Counted from the stretch's first letter, positions 33,178-41,627 are shown. The stretch: 64,000 nucleotides of DNA from Candidatus Kuenenia stuttgartensis (GCA_945904015.1 CAMDPK010000018.1:1-64000), one strand, 5' to 3'. Made by a program: numbers and translations. Notes: generated by a model not told the origin, from the sequence alone.

Positions 33178-33807
33178 ATGTTTTCCGAGCGATTGATGTT
33201 GGTGCTGCTGACGATTGTGGCTCTCGTGGTGTCTGGCGTTCATCCGCACGACGAACTGACGTGGTGGCTGGAAGTGTCATGGGTGCTGCTCGGCCTGCCG
33301 CTGTTGGTGACGACGCGGCAGGCGTTTCCACTCACGCCGCTGCTGTACCGCTTGCTGTTCCTGCACGCGCTGATTTTGATTCTCGGCGGGCATTACACGT
33401 ACGCTCGCGTGCCGGTCGGCCAGTGGGTGCAAGACTTGTTCGATCTGTCGCGAAATCACTACGACCGCCTGGGCCACTTCGTGCAAGGCTTTGTGCCAGC
33501 GATCCTGGTACGCGAGGTCTTGCTTCGCAGCAGCCCGCTGGTGGCCGGACGCTGGCTTTTCTTTCTGGTCGTCTGCGCGTGCCTCGCGTTCAGCTCGTTC
33601 TTCGAGATGATCGAATGGTGGTCCGCCATCGCGCTGGGTTCCGCCGCCGATGCGTTTCTGGCCACACAAGGCGACCAGTGGGACACACATTGGGATATGT
33701 TCCTGGCGTTGGTCGGGGCGATCACCTCACAGAGTTTGTTGGTAACACTCCACGATCGGCATTTGCGATCGCTGTTACCGGCCATGCCTCACGCCGAACG
33801 TGAATGA
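33178..33807 (+). CDS. DUF2238 (YjdF-like) integral membrane protein
   Basis: 209 residues from the ATG at 33178; a TTG at 33172 is possible. About six membrane segments. The DUF2238 signature is nearly complete: GGHYTYARVPVGQWVQDLFD, RNHYDRLGHFVQGFVPAILV, FEMIEWWSAIALG and FLATQGDQWDTHWDMFLALV. Conserved His, Asp and Glu residues facing the membrane suggest an enzyme or transporter, but no role is known for the family. It is followed by the phosphoesterase gene with an ATGA overlap and preceded by the radical SAM gene at 9 bases, so the three are probably one operon. Confidence 0.88.
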   Translation: MFSERLMLVLLTIVALVVSGVHPHDELTWWLEVSWVLLGLPLLVTTRQAFPLTPLLYRLLFLHALILILGGHYTYARVPVGQWVQDLFDLSRNHYDRLGHFVQGFVPAILVREVLLRSSPLVAGRWLFFLVVCACLAFSSFFEMIEWWSAIALGSAADAFLATQGDQWDTHWDMFLALVGAITSQSLLVTLHDRHLRSLLPAMPHAERE

Positions 33808-34694
33808 AAGACGAAAGACCTCGCCCGATGCGAATCGCATTCTTCGGAGGCATCTACAACAACCACATCGCACTGGCGGCTGCCATCGCCGACGCGCGGA
33901 GCAGGAGCGTCGATGCCATGTGGTGCCTCGGCGATCTCGGCGCGTTCGGTCCGCATCCCGATCGCACTTGCGAAGTGATTCGCAACAACAACATTTCGGT
34001 CGTGCAGGGCAACTACGATCACAGCATCGGCCACGGCATGAACGACTGCCAGTGCGGCTACACCGATCCGCGAGACAACTATTTCGCGCAGCTCAGCTAC
34101 GACTACACGCTGGCTCACACGAGCGACGAGCATCGCGCATGGATGCGCTCGCTACCGTCTCAGCAGCGATTGGAGATTGACGGCGTGCGATTGTTGCTGT
34201 GTCACGGCAGCCCGCGGCGCACGAATGAGTTCCTCTGGCAATCGACGACGAGCACTCAGTTCCTCGCGAAGCTGTGCGACGACTTCGAGTGCGATGTGAT
34301 CTTGGGAACTCACACGGGGCTGCATTGGCAACGAACATGGGATGCTAGGAACTGTTCCGCAAATCGGATCAGCCGCAGGGCGCTAGCCCCGGTTCGAGCA
34401 ATCCCAACTTTTTCAAGCAATCGCGCGTTCATCAACGTCGGCGTGCTCGGTCGGCCGGAAAACGATGGGACGACGAACGTCTGGTACACATTTTTGAGAA
34501 CTGGTAGAGCAGGGCGATCTCCACTGCCCTGGGAAGTGGAGTTCGTGCCGGTGGCCTGCGATCACGAACGACTTGCTCGCGAGATGCGCGACGAACGCTT
34601 GCCGGACGAGTTCATCGAGACGATCCTCACCGGCTGGTGGACGACGTGTTTGGAAGTTCTGCCCGCGAAAGAGCGGCGTCGAGGGCGTTGGTAA
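33804..34694 (+). CDS. Calcineurin-like metallophosphoesterase with palindrome-derived insertion
   Basis: 296 residues from the ATG at 33804, which overlaps the previous stop (ATGA); ATG 33828 (MRIAFFGGIYNNHIAL) is the conserved family start. Metal-site motifs are WCLGDLGAFGPHP, VVQGNYDHS, LLLCHGSPR and ILGTHTGLHW, the YfcE-like/YtkD-type two-metal phosphodiesterase pattern. Between TGLHW and the last conserved strand (RAFINVGVLGRPENDGTTNV) there is an extra segment of about 25 residues, including the family B repeat (ISRRALAPV). A second short repeat-like part may lie at RTGRAGRSPLPW. Substrate unknown. Confidence 0.85.
   Translation: MKDERPRPMRIAFFGGIYNNHIALAAAIADARSRSVDAMWCLGDLGAFGPHPDRTCEVIRNNNISVVQGNYDHSIGHGMNDCQCGYTDPRDNYFAQLSYDYTLAHTSDEHRAWMRSLPSQQRLEIDGVRLLLCHGSPRRTNEFLWQSTTSTQFLAKLCDDFECDVILGTHTGLHWQRTWDARNCSANRISRRALAPVRAIPTFSSNRAFINVGVLGRPENDGTTNVWYTFLRTGRAGRSPLPWEVEFVPVACDHERLAREMRDERLPDEFIETILTGWWTTCLEVLPAKERRRGRW
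34371..34394. repeat. Family B repeat arm, in frame in the metallophosphoesterase gene
   Basis: AGCCGCAGGGCGCTAGCCCC plus GGTT is identical over 24 bases to 526-549. Here the gene reads the plus strand (ISRRALAPV); in the first gene the minus strand is read. It lies near the metal site at the protein's C-terminal half. Confidence 0.82.
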
Positions 34695-34706
34695 TCGAGG
34701 CATATT

Positions 34707-35156
34707 ATGCGAGCAGTCGTGCAGCGAGTTTCCCGCACGTCGGTGACGGTGGCTGGCGAAGTTGTCGGCCGGATCGAGCGCGGATTCTTGGTGCTTCTCG
34801 GAGTCGAAGACGGCGACGGCCAGGACGAAGTCGTTTTCATGGCTCAGAAGATTTCGGGGCTGCGAATCTTTGAGGATGCTGATGGCAAAATGAATCTGGG
34901 CTTAGCTGAGGTTGGCGGCGCGATGCTGGTTGTCAGCCAATTCACTTTGCTGGGCGACTGCCGCAAGGGCCGGCGGCCGAGTTTCATCCAGGCTGCTCGG
35001 CCGGAATTGGCGGACGAGTTGTACCGGGCCTTCTGCGCTGAGGTGCGCGGCCAAGGGATCGAAGTTCAGACCGGGCGGTTTCAAACTCACATGGATGTCG
35101 AGTTGGTCAACGACGGGCCGGTGACGTTGCTGATCGACAGCCACAAGCAGTTTTGA
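34707..35156 (+). CDS. dtd: D-aminoacyl-tRNA deacylase
   Basis: 149 residues, the normal length of the bacterial enzyme. Conserved motifs are [28 protein letters not shown], the catalytic loop [19 protein letters not shown] and the cross-subunit [10 protein letters not shown] near the C-terminus, which together form the chiral proof-reading pocket. Dtd hydrolyses D-amino acids (and Gly mischarged on tRNA-Ala) from tRNA in the cytoplasm. It starts 12 bases after the phosphoesterase gene and probably shares its transcript. Confidence 0.95.
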   Translation: MRAVVQRVSRTSVTVAGEVVGRIERGFLVLLGVEDGDGQDEVVFMAQKISGLRIFEDADGKMNLGLAEVGGAMLVVSQFTLLGDCRKGRRPSFIQAARPELADELYRAFCAEVRGQGIEVQTGRFQTHMDVELVNDGPVTLLIDSHKQF

Positions 35157-35350
35157 ACTCGGTGACTTGCGTAGGGCAGAGGGTGAGATAACGGCTGTCG
35201 GCTTAAGACAATCAGCCTTCGGCCGAACGAAAACAGCCGATTTCCCGGCGTTTTCCGTAGGCGAATTTCAACATAACAGACATTATCGGACGTTGCTGAT
35301 ATCGCAGGGATTCGCGGGGGAGTTGGGTTGGAGACCGTCGGTCAGCTTCA

Positions 35351-35417
35351 GCGGCGAGGTCAGGAGACCTGCGCCGAGCGCAGTGATCCTTGGCCACCGA
35401 CCTCGGCGACGGGCTAC
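35351..35417. repeat. Probable GTAG-ended palindromic element
   Basis: On the minus strand it opens with GTAG (35417-35414), whose TAG is the stop codon of the PLP-enzyme gene. Partial arms GCGAGGTC/GACCTCGG and an inner perfect hairpin CTGCGC-CGA-GCGCAG (35369-35383) are visible. The outer pairing is imperfect, so the boundary is uncertain. Confidence 0.45.
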
Positions 35418-36685
35418 TTCGCCGCCGCTCGCAAAGCTTGATCGAGGTCTGCGAAGAGATCGTCCGAGTCTTCGATCCCGACTGACAGGCGGAGCAAGTC
35501 GGGTGGACATGGCGAGCCGACACCTTCGATGCTGGCTCGATGTTCGAGCAGGCTTTCAACGCCACCCAGCGACGTCGCCCGCTTCCAAAGTTGGACCTTG
35601 GCGGCGGTGGCGATGGTGTTGAGTTCTCCGCCTTTGACGCGGATCGAGAGCATCGCTCCGAAACCGCCGCGCATCTGCCGGCAAGCGACTTCGTGGCCAG
35701 CGAAACTTGGCAGGCCCGGATACAGGACTTCGGCGACGGCGGGATGTTCGGCGAGTCGCTCGGCGAGACTTTGAGCGGACGCGGCGGCCCAGCGGACTCG
35801 CGGGTGGAGCGTTCGCAGGCCGCGCATCAGCAGCCAGGCCTCGAACGAGCCGAGCACTCCGCCACCTTGCGAGCGGATCGTGCGGATGCGTTTCCAATAG
35901 CTGTCGGGTTCGGCGGCGAGGCGGGCGAAGAGGTTCGTAGGCCGGACGCCTACGTCCGGACAACTGTTGGGCTGACCGGACGTGGGCGTCCGGTCTACGT
36001 TCAGCGTGTGTCCGGCGGCGCAGAGCGTCGGGCCGGCGATGAGTGCTCCGGCGACGAGGTCGGAGTGGCCGTTGAGGTATTTCGTCGCGGCGTGCATGAC
36101 GAGGTCGGCTCCCAGCGACAGCGGCTGTGTGAAGACGGACGCGGCGACAGTCGAATCGATGGCCAACAACGCTCCGACTTGATGCGCGATCTCGGCAGCC
36201 GCGGCGATGTCAGTCACATGCCAGAGTGGATTCGACGGGGTCTCCAACCAAACGAGTTTCGTTTTGTTTGGCCGGATCGCCGCGCGGAGTTCGTCGAGGT
36301 TGGTCGTATCGACCAATGACACTTCGAGTCCCCAGCGCTGGGCGAACGTCATCAGCCAGTTGCGGAGTGCCCAGTACATGACCGTCGGAGCAATGACGTG
36401 GTCGCCGGGGTCGAGTGCTTGGAAGCAGGCGGTCGCGGCGGCCATGCCGGAGGCGAAAACGAGGGCGTCGGTCCCCTGCTCCAGCGCGGCCAGTGTCGCC
36501 TCAACTTGGTCGAACGTCGGATTGTCGGCTCGCGAATAACAGCGGCCAGAGGAATACTCGTTGTCGGCATCTCGCTCGAACGTTGTCGAGACGTGGATCG
36601 GTTGCACGACGGCTTTCGTGACCGGCTCGATCAGGCCGAGTCCTTGGGCCGCGAGCGTTGCAGGAGCGAGTCGTTGGTCGGACAT
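35414..36685 (-). CDS. PLP-dependent transsulfuration enzyme (cystathionine synthase/lyase family)
   Basis: 423 residues from the ATG at 36685, 8 bases after the accA stop. Family hallmarks: VQPIHVSTTFERD, CYSRADNPTFDQVEATLAAL, ALVFASGMAAATACFQALDP, VWLETPSNPLWHVTDI, and the PLP lysine in HAATKYLNGHSDLVAGALI. The end has FGAMLSIRVKGGELNT and SLGGVESLLEHRASIEG. It could be cystathionine gamma-synthase, gamma-lyase or O-acylhomoserine sulfhydrylase; sequence alone does not decide. After the lysine domain an extra loop (NVDRTPTSGQPNSC and following) is translated from palindrome C2. The stop codon comes from another GTAG element. Confidence 0.88.
   Translation of the reverse strand: MSDQRLAPATLAAQGLGLIEPVTKAVVQPIHVSTTFERDADNEYSSGRCYSRADNPTFDQVEATLAALEQGTDALVFASGMAAATACFQALDPGDHVIAPTVMYWALRNWLMTFAQRWGLEVSLVDTTNLDELRAAIRPNKTKLVWLETPSNPLWHVTDIAAAAEIAHQVGALLAIDSTVAASVFTQPLSLGADLVMHAATKYLNGHSDLVAGALIAGPTLCAAGHTLNVDRTPTSGQPNSCPDVGVRPTNLFARLAAEPDSYWKRIRTIRSQGGGVLGSFEAWLLMRGLRTLHPRVRWAAASAQSLAERLAEHPAVAEVLYPGLPSFAGHEVACRQMRGGFGAMLSIRVKGGELNTIATAAKVQLWKRATSLGGVESLLEHRASIEGVGSPCPPDLLRLSVGIEDSDDLFADLDQALRAAAK
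35936..35999. repeat. Family C palindrome in frame inside the PLP-enzyme gene
   Basis: The left arm 35936-35959 (CGTAGGCCGGACGCCTACGT...) pairs with 35976-35999 with about one mismatch. It is translated as NVDRTPTSGQPNSCPDVGVRP-like loop sequence without a frame break. Confidence 0.9.
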
Positions 36686-36693
36686 GGGATTGC

Positions 36694-37752
36694 TCACGCC
36701 GTGGCGGCTTCTTCGAACTGGCCCATCTTGCGGAACTTGTCGTAGCGGCGCTGAGTGATCTGGTCGCGTGGGACCGACTCCAGTTGGCGAAGCGCGCGGA
36801 GCAGCGACATCTTCAGCGTCATGGCCATGCGGCGATGGTCGCGATGTGCTCCGCCGAGCGGTTCGGGGATGATCTCGTCGATGACACCCAAACCGAGCAG
36901 ATCTTTGGACGTGAACCGCAAGGCTCGCGCGGCAAGGGGGGCGTGCTTGGAATTTTTCCAGAGGATGCCGGCGCAGCCTTCGGGGCTGATGACCGAGTAG
37001 TACGCAAACTGCAACATCGCGATGTAGTCGCCGATCGCGATGCCGAGCGCTCCGCCGGAGCCACCCTCCCCGATCACCGTGCAGACGATCGGCGTGTTGA
37101 TGCGAGCCATCTCGCGGAGGTTGTAGGCGATGGCGTAGGACTGACCTCGCTCTTCGGCTTCGGGTCCGGGCCATGCTCCGCCGGTGTCGATGAAACTGAT
37201 GATCGGCATTTTGTATTTGGCGGCGAGCTGCATCTTTTGCAGCGCCTTGCGATAGCCCTCCGGGTGCGCCATGCCGTAGTTGTGCTCGGTGCGTTCCTTG
37301 AGGTTTCGCCCCTTCTGCTGGCCGACGAACATCACTTTTTGGTCGTCGATCTTGGCGAAGCCGGTGAGGATGGCTCGATCGTCGCGGTAGGCGTGATCGC
37401 CGTGCAGTTCGATGAATTCGTCGAAGATCAGCTCGAGGTAGTCGAGCGTCTGCGGCCGGTGACTGTCACGGGCCAGCTTGACGACGTCGGCGGGGTCGAG
37501 GTGGCTGAAAATTTCACGAGTGAGCCGCGCGATCTCCAGCCGCAGACTGCGAATCGCCTCTTTGATATTTGGCGGCGGATTCGGCTGCGATTCCAGCTTC
37601 GCAAGTTGTTGCTCGAGTTCGACGATCGGCTTCTCGAACGGATGCGGGATGCGGTTCGTGGGGTTCGGGCGATTGCTCTCCGACGGCAAGTACTCGTCAC
37701 CCGCCGGAGTTTGGTCATCGTCGCTGGAGTTGTTCGCGTTGTCCGCAGACAT
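36694..37752 (-). CDS. accA: Acetyl-CoA carboxylase carboxyltransferase subunit alpha
   Basis: 352 residues from the ATG at 37752 (AGAGG six bases upstream). After a poorly conserved, Asn/Asp-rich N-terminus, the AccA sequence is typical: FEKPIVELEQQLAKLES, ARDSHRPQTLDYLELIFDEF, HGDHAYRDDRAILTGFAKID, HNYGMAHPEGYRKALQKMQL, FIDTGGAWPGPEAEERGQSY and IGEGGSGGALGIAIGD. With AccD it transfers the carboxyl from biotin to acetyl-CoA to make malonyl-CoA in the first step of fatty acid synthesis. accD is not nearby, as is usual. Confidence 0.96.
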   Translation of the reverse strand: MSADNANNSSDDDQTPAGDEYLPSESNRPNPTNRIPHPFEKPIVELEQQLAKLESQPNPPPNIKEAIRSLRLEIARLTREIFSHLDPADVVKLARDSHRPQTLDYLELIFDEFIELHGDHAYRDDRAILTGFAKIDDQKVMFVGQQKGRNLKERTEHNYGMAHPEGYRKALQKMQLAAKYKMPIISFIDTGGAWPGPEAEERGQSYAIAYNLREMARINTPIVCTVIGEGGSGGALGIAIGDYIAMLQFAYYSVISPEGCAGILWKNSKHAPLAARALRFTSKDLLGLGVIDEIIPEPLGGAHRDHRRMAMTLKMSLLRALRQLESVPRDQITQRRYDKFRKMGQFEEAATA

Positions 37753-37854
37753 GGGTGCCTCTGAAGTGATGCTCGCGAAGGAAGGCGGGACGGTCGCAAA
37801 CTCGTTTTCGTTTTGCAAGGCGAAGCTCACGTTGAGTCGCGAAGCGCGCAAGTC

Positions 37855-39405
37855 TCACAGGACGTCCGGCAACTCTTCCATCATCGGCAAGTCATCCACG
37901 TCTTTCGCAGACGGTGGCGGCTCTGGCCTTTGACCGGGATGCAGGAATGATCCGGGAATGAGGCGTGCCGGAGCTGGTGCTGGTGCCGTTGGTTGTCCCG
38001 GATCCGGCTGTGGCTGGTTCGGCGGAGCCATCTGCGGCGGCATCATCTGCTGTGGAACGCCGGGCATTCCGGGCATCGGCATTCCCTGTTGCGGCATCAT
38101 GGCGGCCGGGTGCATCGGCATGGGCATCATGCCCGGCATCATCCCTGCCCCGGGCGGATAGCCCGGCATCTGTTGCGGCATCCCCGGATAGCCATAACCC
38201 GGCATCGGTGCGAACTGACCGGGCATCATTTGTGGCATGGGCATGAACGGCATCTGCGGCGCGAATCCGGGAGCCATCGGAATGGGCATCGACGGTTGAG
38301 GGACGGCTGGGGCAGGTTGTGGCTTGGCGGCCAGCTTGGACTTCACGGGTTCGGGCTTGCCGGACTTTGGTTGTGGCGGGGTGTTTGCCGCGGCGGCGGA
38401 GGCGGCGACTTGTTTGGCGAATTCCGGATCGACCTTGGCCTTTTCGGATCGCGTGTGATCGGTGCGGCTGTCGAGCCGTTTGCCGAGACTCTGTTGGCCT
38501 TCTGACGCTTTTTCCTCGGCGAGTCTCTGATCGCGCAGCTTTTCGGGGTCTTCTTTGAAGGGCTGAACGTTCCGAAACTCGGACATCACCTCCTGCATAT
38601 TCTTTTGCCGGTCCTTCGTCTTCTTGGCGAGCATTCGCAACACCATGCGGTCCATCTCTGGAGTGACATTCTTGTTGAGATCGGAAGGCGGAACGGGGAC
38701 CGCCGTCAGGTGTTTCATCAGCAAATCTTTGGGCGTGCTTCCCTTGAACGGAATCGTGCCGGTCAGGCATTCGTAGAGCGTGATGCCCAGACTGTAGATA
38801 TCGGTCGCGGGCGACGGTGCTTCCTTGCGGATTGTCTCCGGAGCGATGTACGTCAGCGTGCCGCCGATGTCCTTCTTTCCGCCGAACATCTTTCCCAACG
38901 CGCCTTTGATTCTTTCGGAAAGCGAGAAATCAATGACTCTCACTTCCGAGGCGCGGCTCATCAGAATGTTGTCCGGCTTCACATCGAGATGCACCCAACC
39001 CCTCTCGTGCATGTGGTTCAGGGCTTGGCAGGTACATTCAATGAGTTTGCGCAGCCGGGTGTGCACGCCCACGATGTCCATCAGGATGTTGGACTTGAGG
39101 TTCGGAGATTTGAAGAGTTCCAGAATCAGATAGATGTTGGTCTTGCGATTCACCGTCGCGAACCACTTGATGAGGTTGGGATGGTCCAGCGACTGCGCGA
39201 CCTTGCCCTCGTACTTCAAGATCGCAACTTGTTCGGGATCCTTCATCGCTTCGGACAGCAGCACCTTCATGGCGAAGCGGTTCGTGGTGTTCTCTTCCTG
39301 AACCTCCAAGACCTGGGCGTGCTTGCCCATCGCGATCGTCCCCAGCCGGACATAGTGGTCGATCTTGTTGTCTTCGGCGGCGGGTGTTTTTTTGTCGTCG
39401 GCCAC
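37855..39405 (-). CDS. Serine/threonine protein kinase, atypical, with Pro/Met/Gly-rich tail
   Basis: 516 residues from the GTG at 39405-39403, chosen because GGAGAG lies six bases upstream. The kinase domain (about 15-285) keeps the ATP lysine (RFAMKVLLSEA), the catalytic loop as HLDVKPDNILM instead of HRD, and DFS (VIDFSLSERI) in place of DFG. An APE motif is present (TYIAPETIRKEAPSPATDIY). From about residue 350 the protein is low-complexity, first Lys/Ala/Pro, then many repeats of Pro, Met, Gly and Gln (MPGYPPGAGMMPGMMPM). No transmembrane segment is visible, so it is probably cytoplasmic. It precedes accA by 102 bases on the same strand. The target is unknown. Confidence 0.85.
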   Translation of the reverse strand: MADDKKTPAAEDNKIDHYVRLGTIAMGKHAQVLEVQEENTTNRFAMKVLLSEAMKDPEQVAILKYEGKVAQSLDHPNLIKWFATVNRKTNIYLILELFKSPNLKSNILMDIVGVHTRLRKLIECTCQALNHMHERGWVHLDVKPDNILMSRASEVRVIDFSLSERIKGALGKMFGGKKDIGGTLTYIAPETIRKEAPSPATDIYSLGITLYECLTGTIPFKGSTPKDLLMKHLTAVPVPPSDLNKNVTPEMDRMVLRMLAKKTKDRQKNMQEVMSEFRNVQPFKEDPEKLRDQRLAEEKASEGQQSLGKRLDSRTDHTRSEKAKVDPEFAKQVAASAAAANTPPQPKSGKPEPVKSKLAAKPQPAPAVPQPSMPIPMAPGFAPQMPFMPMPQMMPGQFAPMPGYGYPGMPQQMPGYPPGAGMMPGMMPMPMHPAAMMPQQGMPMPGMPGVPQQMMPPQMAPPNQPQPDPGQPTAPAPAPARLIPGSFLHPGQRPEPPPSAKDVDDLPMMEELPDVL

Positions 39406-39552
39406 GATGAACTCTCCGGACGTGCGTTCGGTGGGAGGCAATTTGCGATGTGCCCCCCTGCTCTGTTCGTCACAAGGTATGGTTGCCCCTTCTGCTACCG
39501 CAAGTTGGCAGCTTGTGACTCGGCAGGTCAACCGCAACAATCCGCGACCACC

Positions 39553-39612
39553 GTAGAGCAGGCGGCTCGCCTGCTGGCCTTCTAGACATCACAGGCGAAC
39601 CGCCTGTGCCAC
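39553..39612. repeat. GTAG-type repeat with two small hairpins
   Basis: Begins GTAGAGCAGGCGGCTCGCCT and contains AGCAGGCG-GCT-CGCCTGCT and ACAGGCG-AAC-CGCCTGT, which are related to each other. It lies in the divergent spacer just before the redoxin-like gene. Confidence 0.6.
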
Positions 39613-39629
39613 GAACTCAGGAGTTCGCC

Positions 39630-40994
39630 GTGCTTGCTGTCAGCCAATTGATGCTCGTGACCGCGTTGCTGTCTTCGGGAGCCGATGTGCTCGGCGACGC
39701 ACCGGGAATGGAACTGCGATACACCGGCACGCTGGCGCGAGTGACTCGCACCGCGACCGAGCAGCCGTACAAGAAATTCACGCTCTTGGCCGTCGCTTCC
39801 CGGCAGGCCGAGGGGACGAAGGTCACGTACATGACCGATGAACGGGGCGGTGGAAGCTGGGCGTGGCCGGAACGATTTGGCATGCTGGAGCTCAACGCCA
39901 AAAACAAGCCGGCCAATGACGCGACGATCCGGTTGCTCGCCGAGCACGAAGGGCACCTGAACCCGATCGCGATTCGGCAGCCTTTCTTCGAGCATCCCGA
40001 ACAACTCAGCGAAGATGCCGACGGCGATTGGGTCTCCGGCCAGCACTCCTACGAGTTGGCTGAAGGGACAAAAAAGATCAAGGATCGCGAGTGCCTCGTG
40101 GTGCGCGTCTCAACGAACAACGGCCGCAAGCAACGGCTGTGGATCTCGAAGGCAGACCACACGCTGTTGGTCGCCGCCGAGCAGCAAGTCTTCATGGGCC
40201 GTGGCGACGAGTTCCAATTGAAGCTCGAACTGGAATCCGTCAAGCCACTGGACGCCGCCGCCTTGGCCAAGATTCAAAAGCCGTTTGAAACTCTGGTCGC
40301 CTTGAAATCTCAGATGAACCGTCCGGACGGTGAGACCAAGGCTGAGTTGAGCGACACTCAAATCGCCGCCGCAAAGAAGGTGATCGACTCGTTGCAAACA
40401 TCTGCCGAAGGGACGCCGCTCGCACCGCTGGCCGCCGTCATCAGCCGCGATGTGAAATCTCAAACGCAACGAGCCGACGACGTCTCGAACGTCTCGAAAA
40501 AGTTCGTCGGCCAGCCCTCCCCTGCCTTTGAATTGACGACGCTGGAAAAGAAAACGATCAACTCAAAAGACCTCGCCGGCAAGATCGTCGTGCTGCACTT
40601 CTGGGACTACGACAGCGATCCGCTCACCGAACCCTACGGCCAAGTCGGCTATCTCGACTTCTTGTCGAACAAGCGTAAGCGATACGGCATCGAGGTCATC
40701 GGCGTCGCGACGAACGAATCGTTCGCTGATCCCGCCAAGACGACCGGCGCGCTCCGTTCGGTTCGCAAGCTGCGTGAGTTCATGAACCTCGGCTACCCGA
40801 TCGCGACCGACGACGGCACGCTCGTCACCAAGTTCGGCGACCCGCGTAAGCTGGGAGCCAAACTCCCGCTGTGGGTCGTCATCGGCCCTGACGGCAAGAT
40901 CGCCCACTACCACGTCGGCTTCTACGCCATCAAACCGGACGAGGGCCTGCGACCGCTCGACGAAGCGGTGATGAAGCAGATCAAAACGAAGTAG
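39630..40994 (+). CDS. Secreted redoxin/TlpA-like protein lacking the catalytic cysteines
   Basis: 454 residues from the GTG at 39630, which has AGGAG six bases upstream; the N-terminus MLAVSQLMLVTALLSSGADV is a signal peptide. Residues about 30-280 are a domain of unknown type. From about 300 a thioredoxin-like AhpC/TSA domain follows (VGQPSPAFELTTLEKKTINS, GKIVVLHFWDYDSDPLTEPY, YGIEVIGVATNES, PLWVVIGPDGKIAHYHVGFY). Where TlpA proteins have the redox motif W-C-x-x-C after the FW, this protein has FWDYDSD with no cysteine, so it cannot do thiol-disulfide exchange at that site. A binding or structural role is more likely. Its TAG stop lies in the repeat at 40991. Confidence 0.82.
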   Translation: MLAVSQLMLVTALLSSGADVLGDAPGMELRYTGTLARVTRTATEQPYKKFTLLAVASRQAEGTKVTYMTDERGGGSWAWPERFGMLELNAKNKPANDATIRLLAEHEGHLNPIAIRQPFFEHPEQLSEDADGDWVSGQHSYELAEGTKKIKDRECLVVRVSTNNGRKQRLWISKADHTLLVAAEQQVFMGRGDEFQLKLELESVKPLDAAALAKIQKPFETLVALKSQMNRPDGETKAELSDTQIAAAKKVIDSLQTSAEGTPLAPLAAVISRDVKSQTQRADDVSNVSKKFVGQPSPAFELTTLEKKTINSKDLAGKIVVLHFWDYDSDPLTEPYGQVGYLDFLSNKRKRYGIEVIGVATNESFADPAKTTGALRSVRKLREFMNLGYPIATDDGTLVTKFGDPRKLGAKLPLWVVIGPDGKIAHYHVGFYAIKPDEGLRPLDEAVMKQIKTK

Positions 40995-41020
40995 GGCCGG
41001 CTCCTGCCGGCCAATGCTAC
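40991..41020. repeat. Short GTAG...CTAC palindrome
   Basis: GTAG at 40991, core GGCCGGCTCCTGCCGGCC, CTAC at 41017-41020. The TAG of the GTAG is the stop codon of the redoxin-like gene (40992-40994). Confidence 0.72.
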
Positions 41021-41132
41021 TCAAGTTCCCAACGAAGTTCGGGGCATTGTGACCGGCTTGTTAGCTTCAAATTTACTTGCAAGGAAGATATTTGTTACAT
41101 CGCAGGTTAACTCTCGATCAAAGGGTAACAGC

Positions 41133-41627
41133 GTGCCGACACTTCACATTGCAAAAGACGGCCACTGTTTTGTCCGTGAAGGATGTTCGCCAATCAGTGA
41201 CTCGCTGTTTGATGAAATTGGTTGGTTTGATGATGGAACTCGGCCGAACACTTGGCAAGTACATCCTTATGGTGAAGATTGGCTCTACACCAATAGAGCC
41301 GAAATTCGAGAAATGGGGCGTGAACAATGGATCGAAATTGACGACGAGTTGGTTGAGAAGCTGACCAAATCCGGATGGTTAGAAACGATCGATGGAGTCA
41401 GACGAAAAGGAAACGATGGCATTCGCCACCGCACTTCTGAGGAGCTTCAAGAACGCGCCGAGTTATTGCGTCGTGCGATTGACTCTGTATTGTTGGTTGG
41501 CCACAAGCAAAATACGGCTCGCAAAAAAAAGCCGATGGTCACATGTGATGTCTGCGGAGTTCTTGTTCGCCGTGGTAGAATCGGCAAGCACAAGCAAAAA
41601 GTGCATAGCAACAAGAAACCGCGATAG
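41133..41627 (+). CDS. Hypothetical protein with a C-terminal C2H2-like zinc finger
   Basis: 164 residues from the GTG at 41133, which has AAAGGG upstream; an upstream GTG at 41049 is less likely. The N-terminal 110 residues are acidic and match nothing I know (VPTLHIAKDGHCFVREGCSP). The C-terminus has VTCDVCGVLVRRGRIGKHKQ followed by KVH, a C-x2-C-x12-H-x4-H spacing that would bind zinc, in a strongly basic setting. Such fingers bind nucleic acid or protein. The gene is visibly AT-richer than its neighbours, as is the next gene, which suggests acquisition from elsewhere. Confidence 0.68.
   Translation: MPTLHIAKDGHCFVREGCSPISDSLFDEIGWFDDGTRPNTWQVHPYGEDWLYTNRAEIREMGREQWIEIDDELVEKLTKSGWLETIDGVRRKGNDGIRHRTSEELQERAELLRRAIDSVLLVGHKQNTARKKKPMVTCDVCGVLVRRGRIGKHKQKVHSNKKPR

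Noticed and set aside
41049-41132. Upstream GTG start at 41049 for the zinc-finger protein
   Set aside because: GTG 41133 has a clear AAAGGG site; the extra 28 residues are not protein-like.
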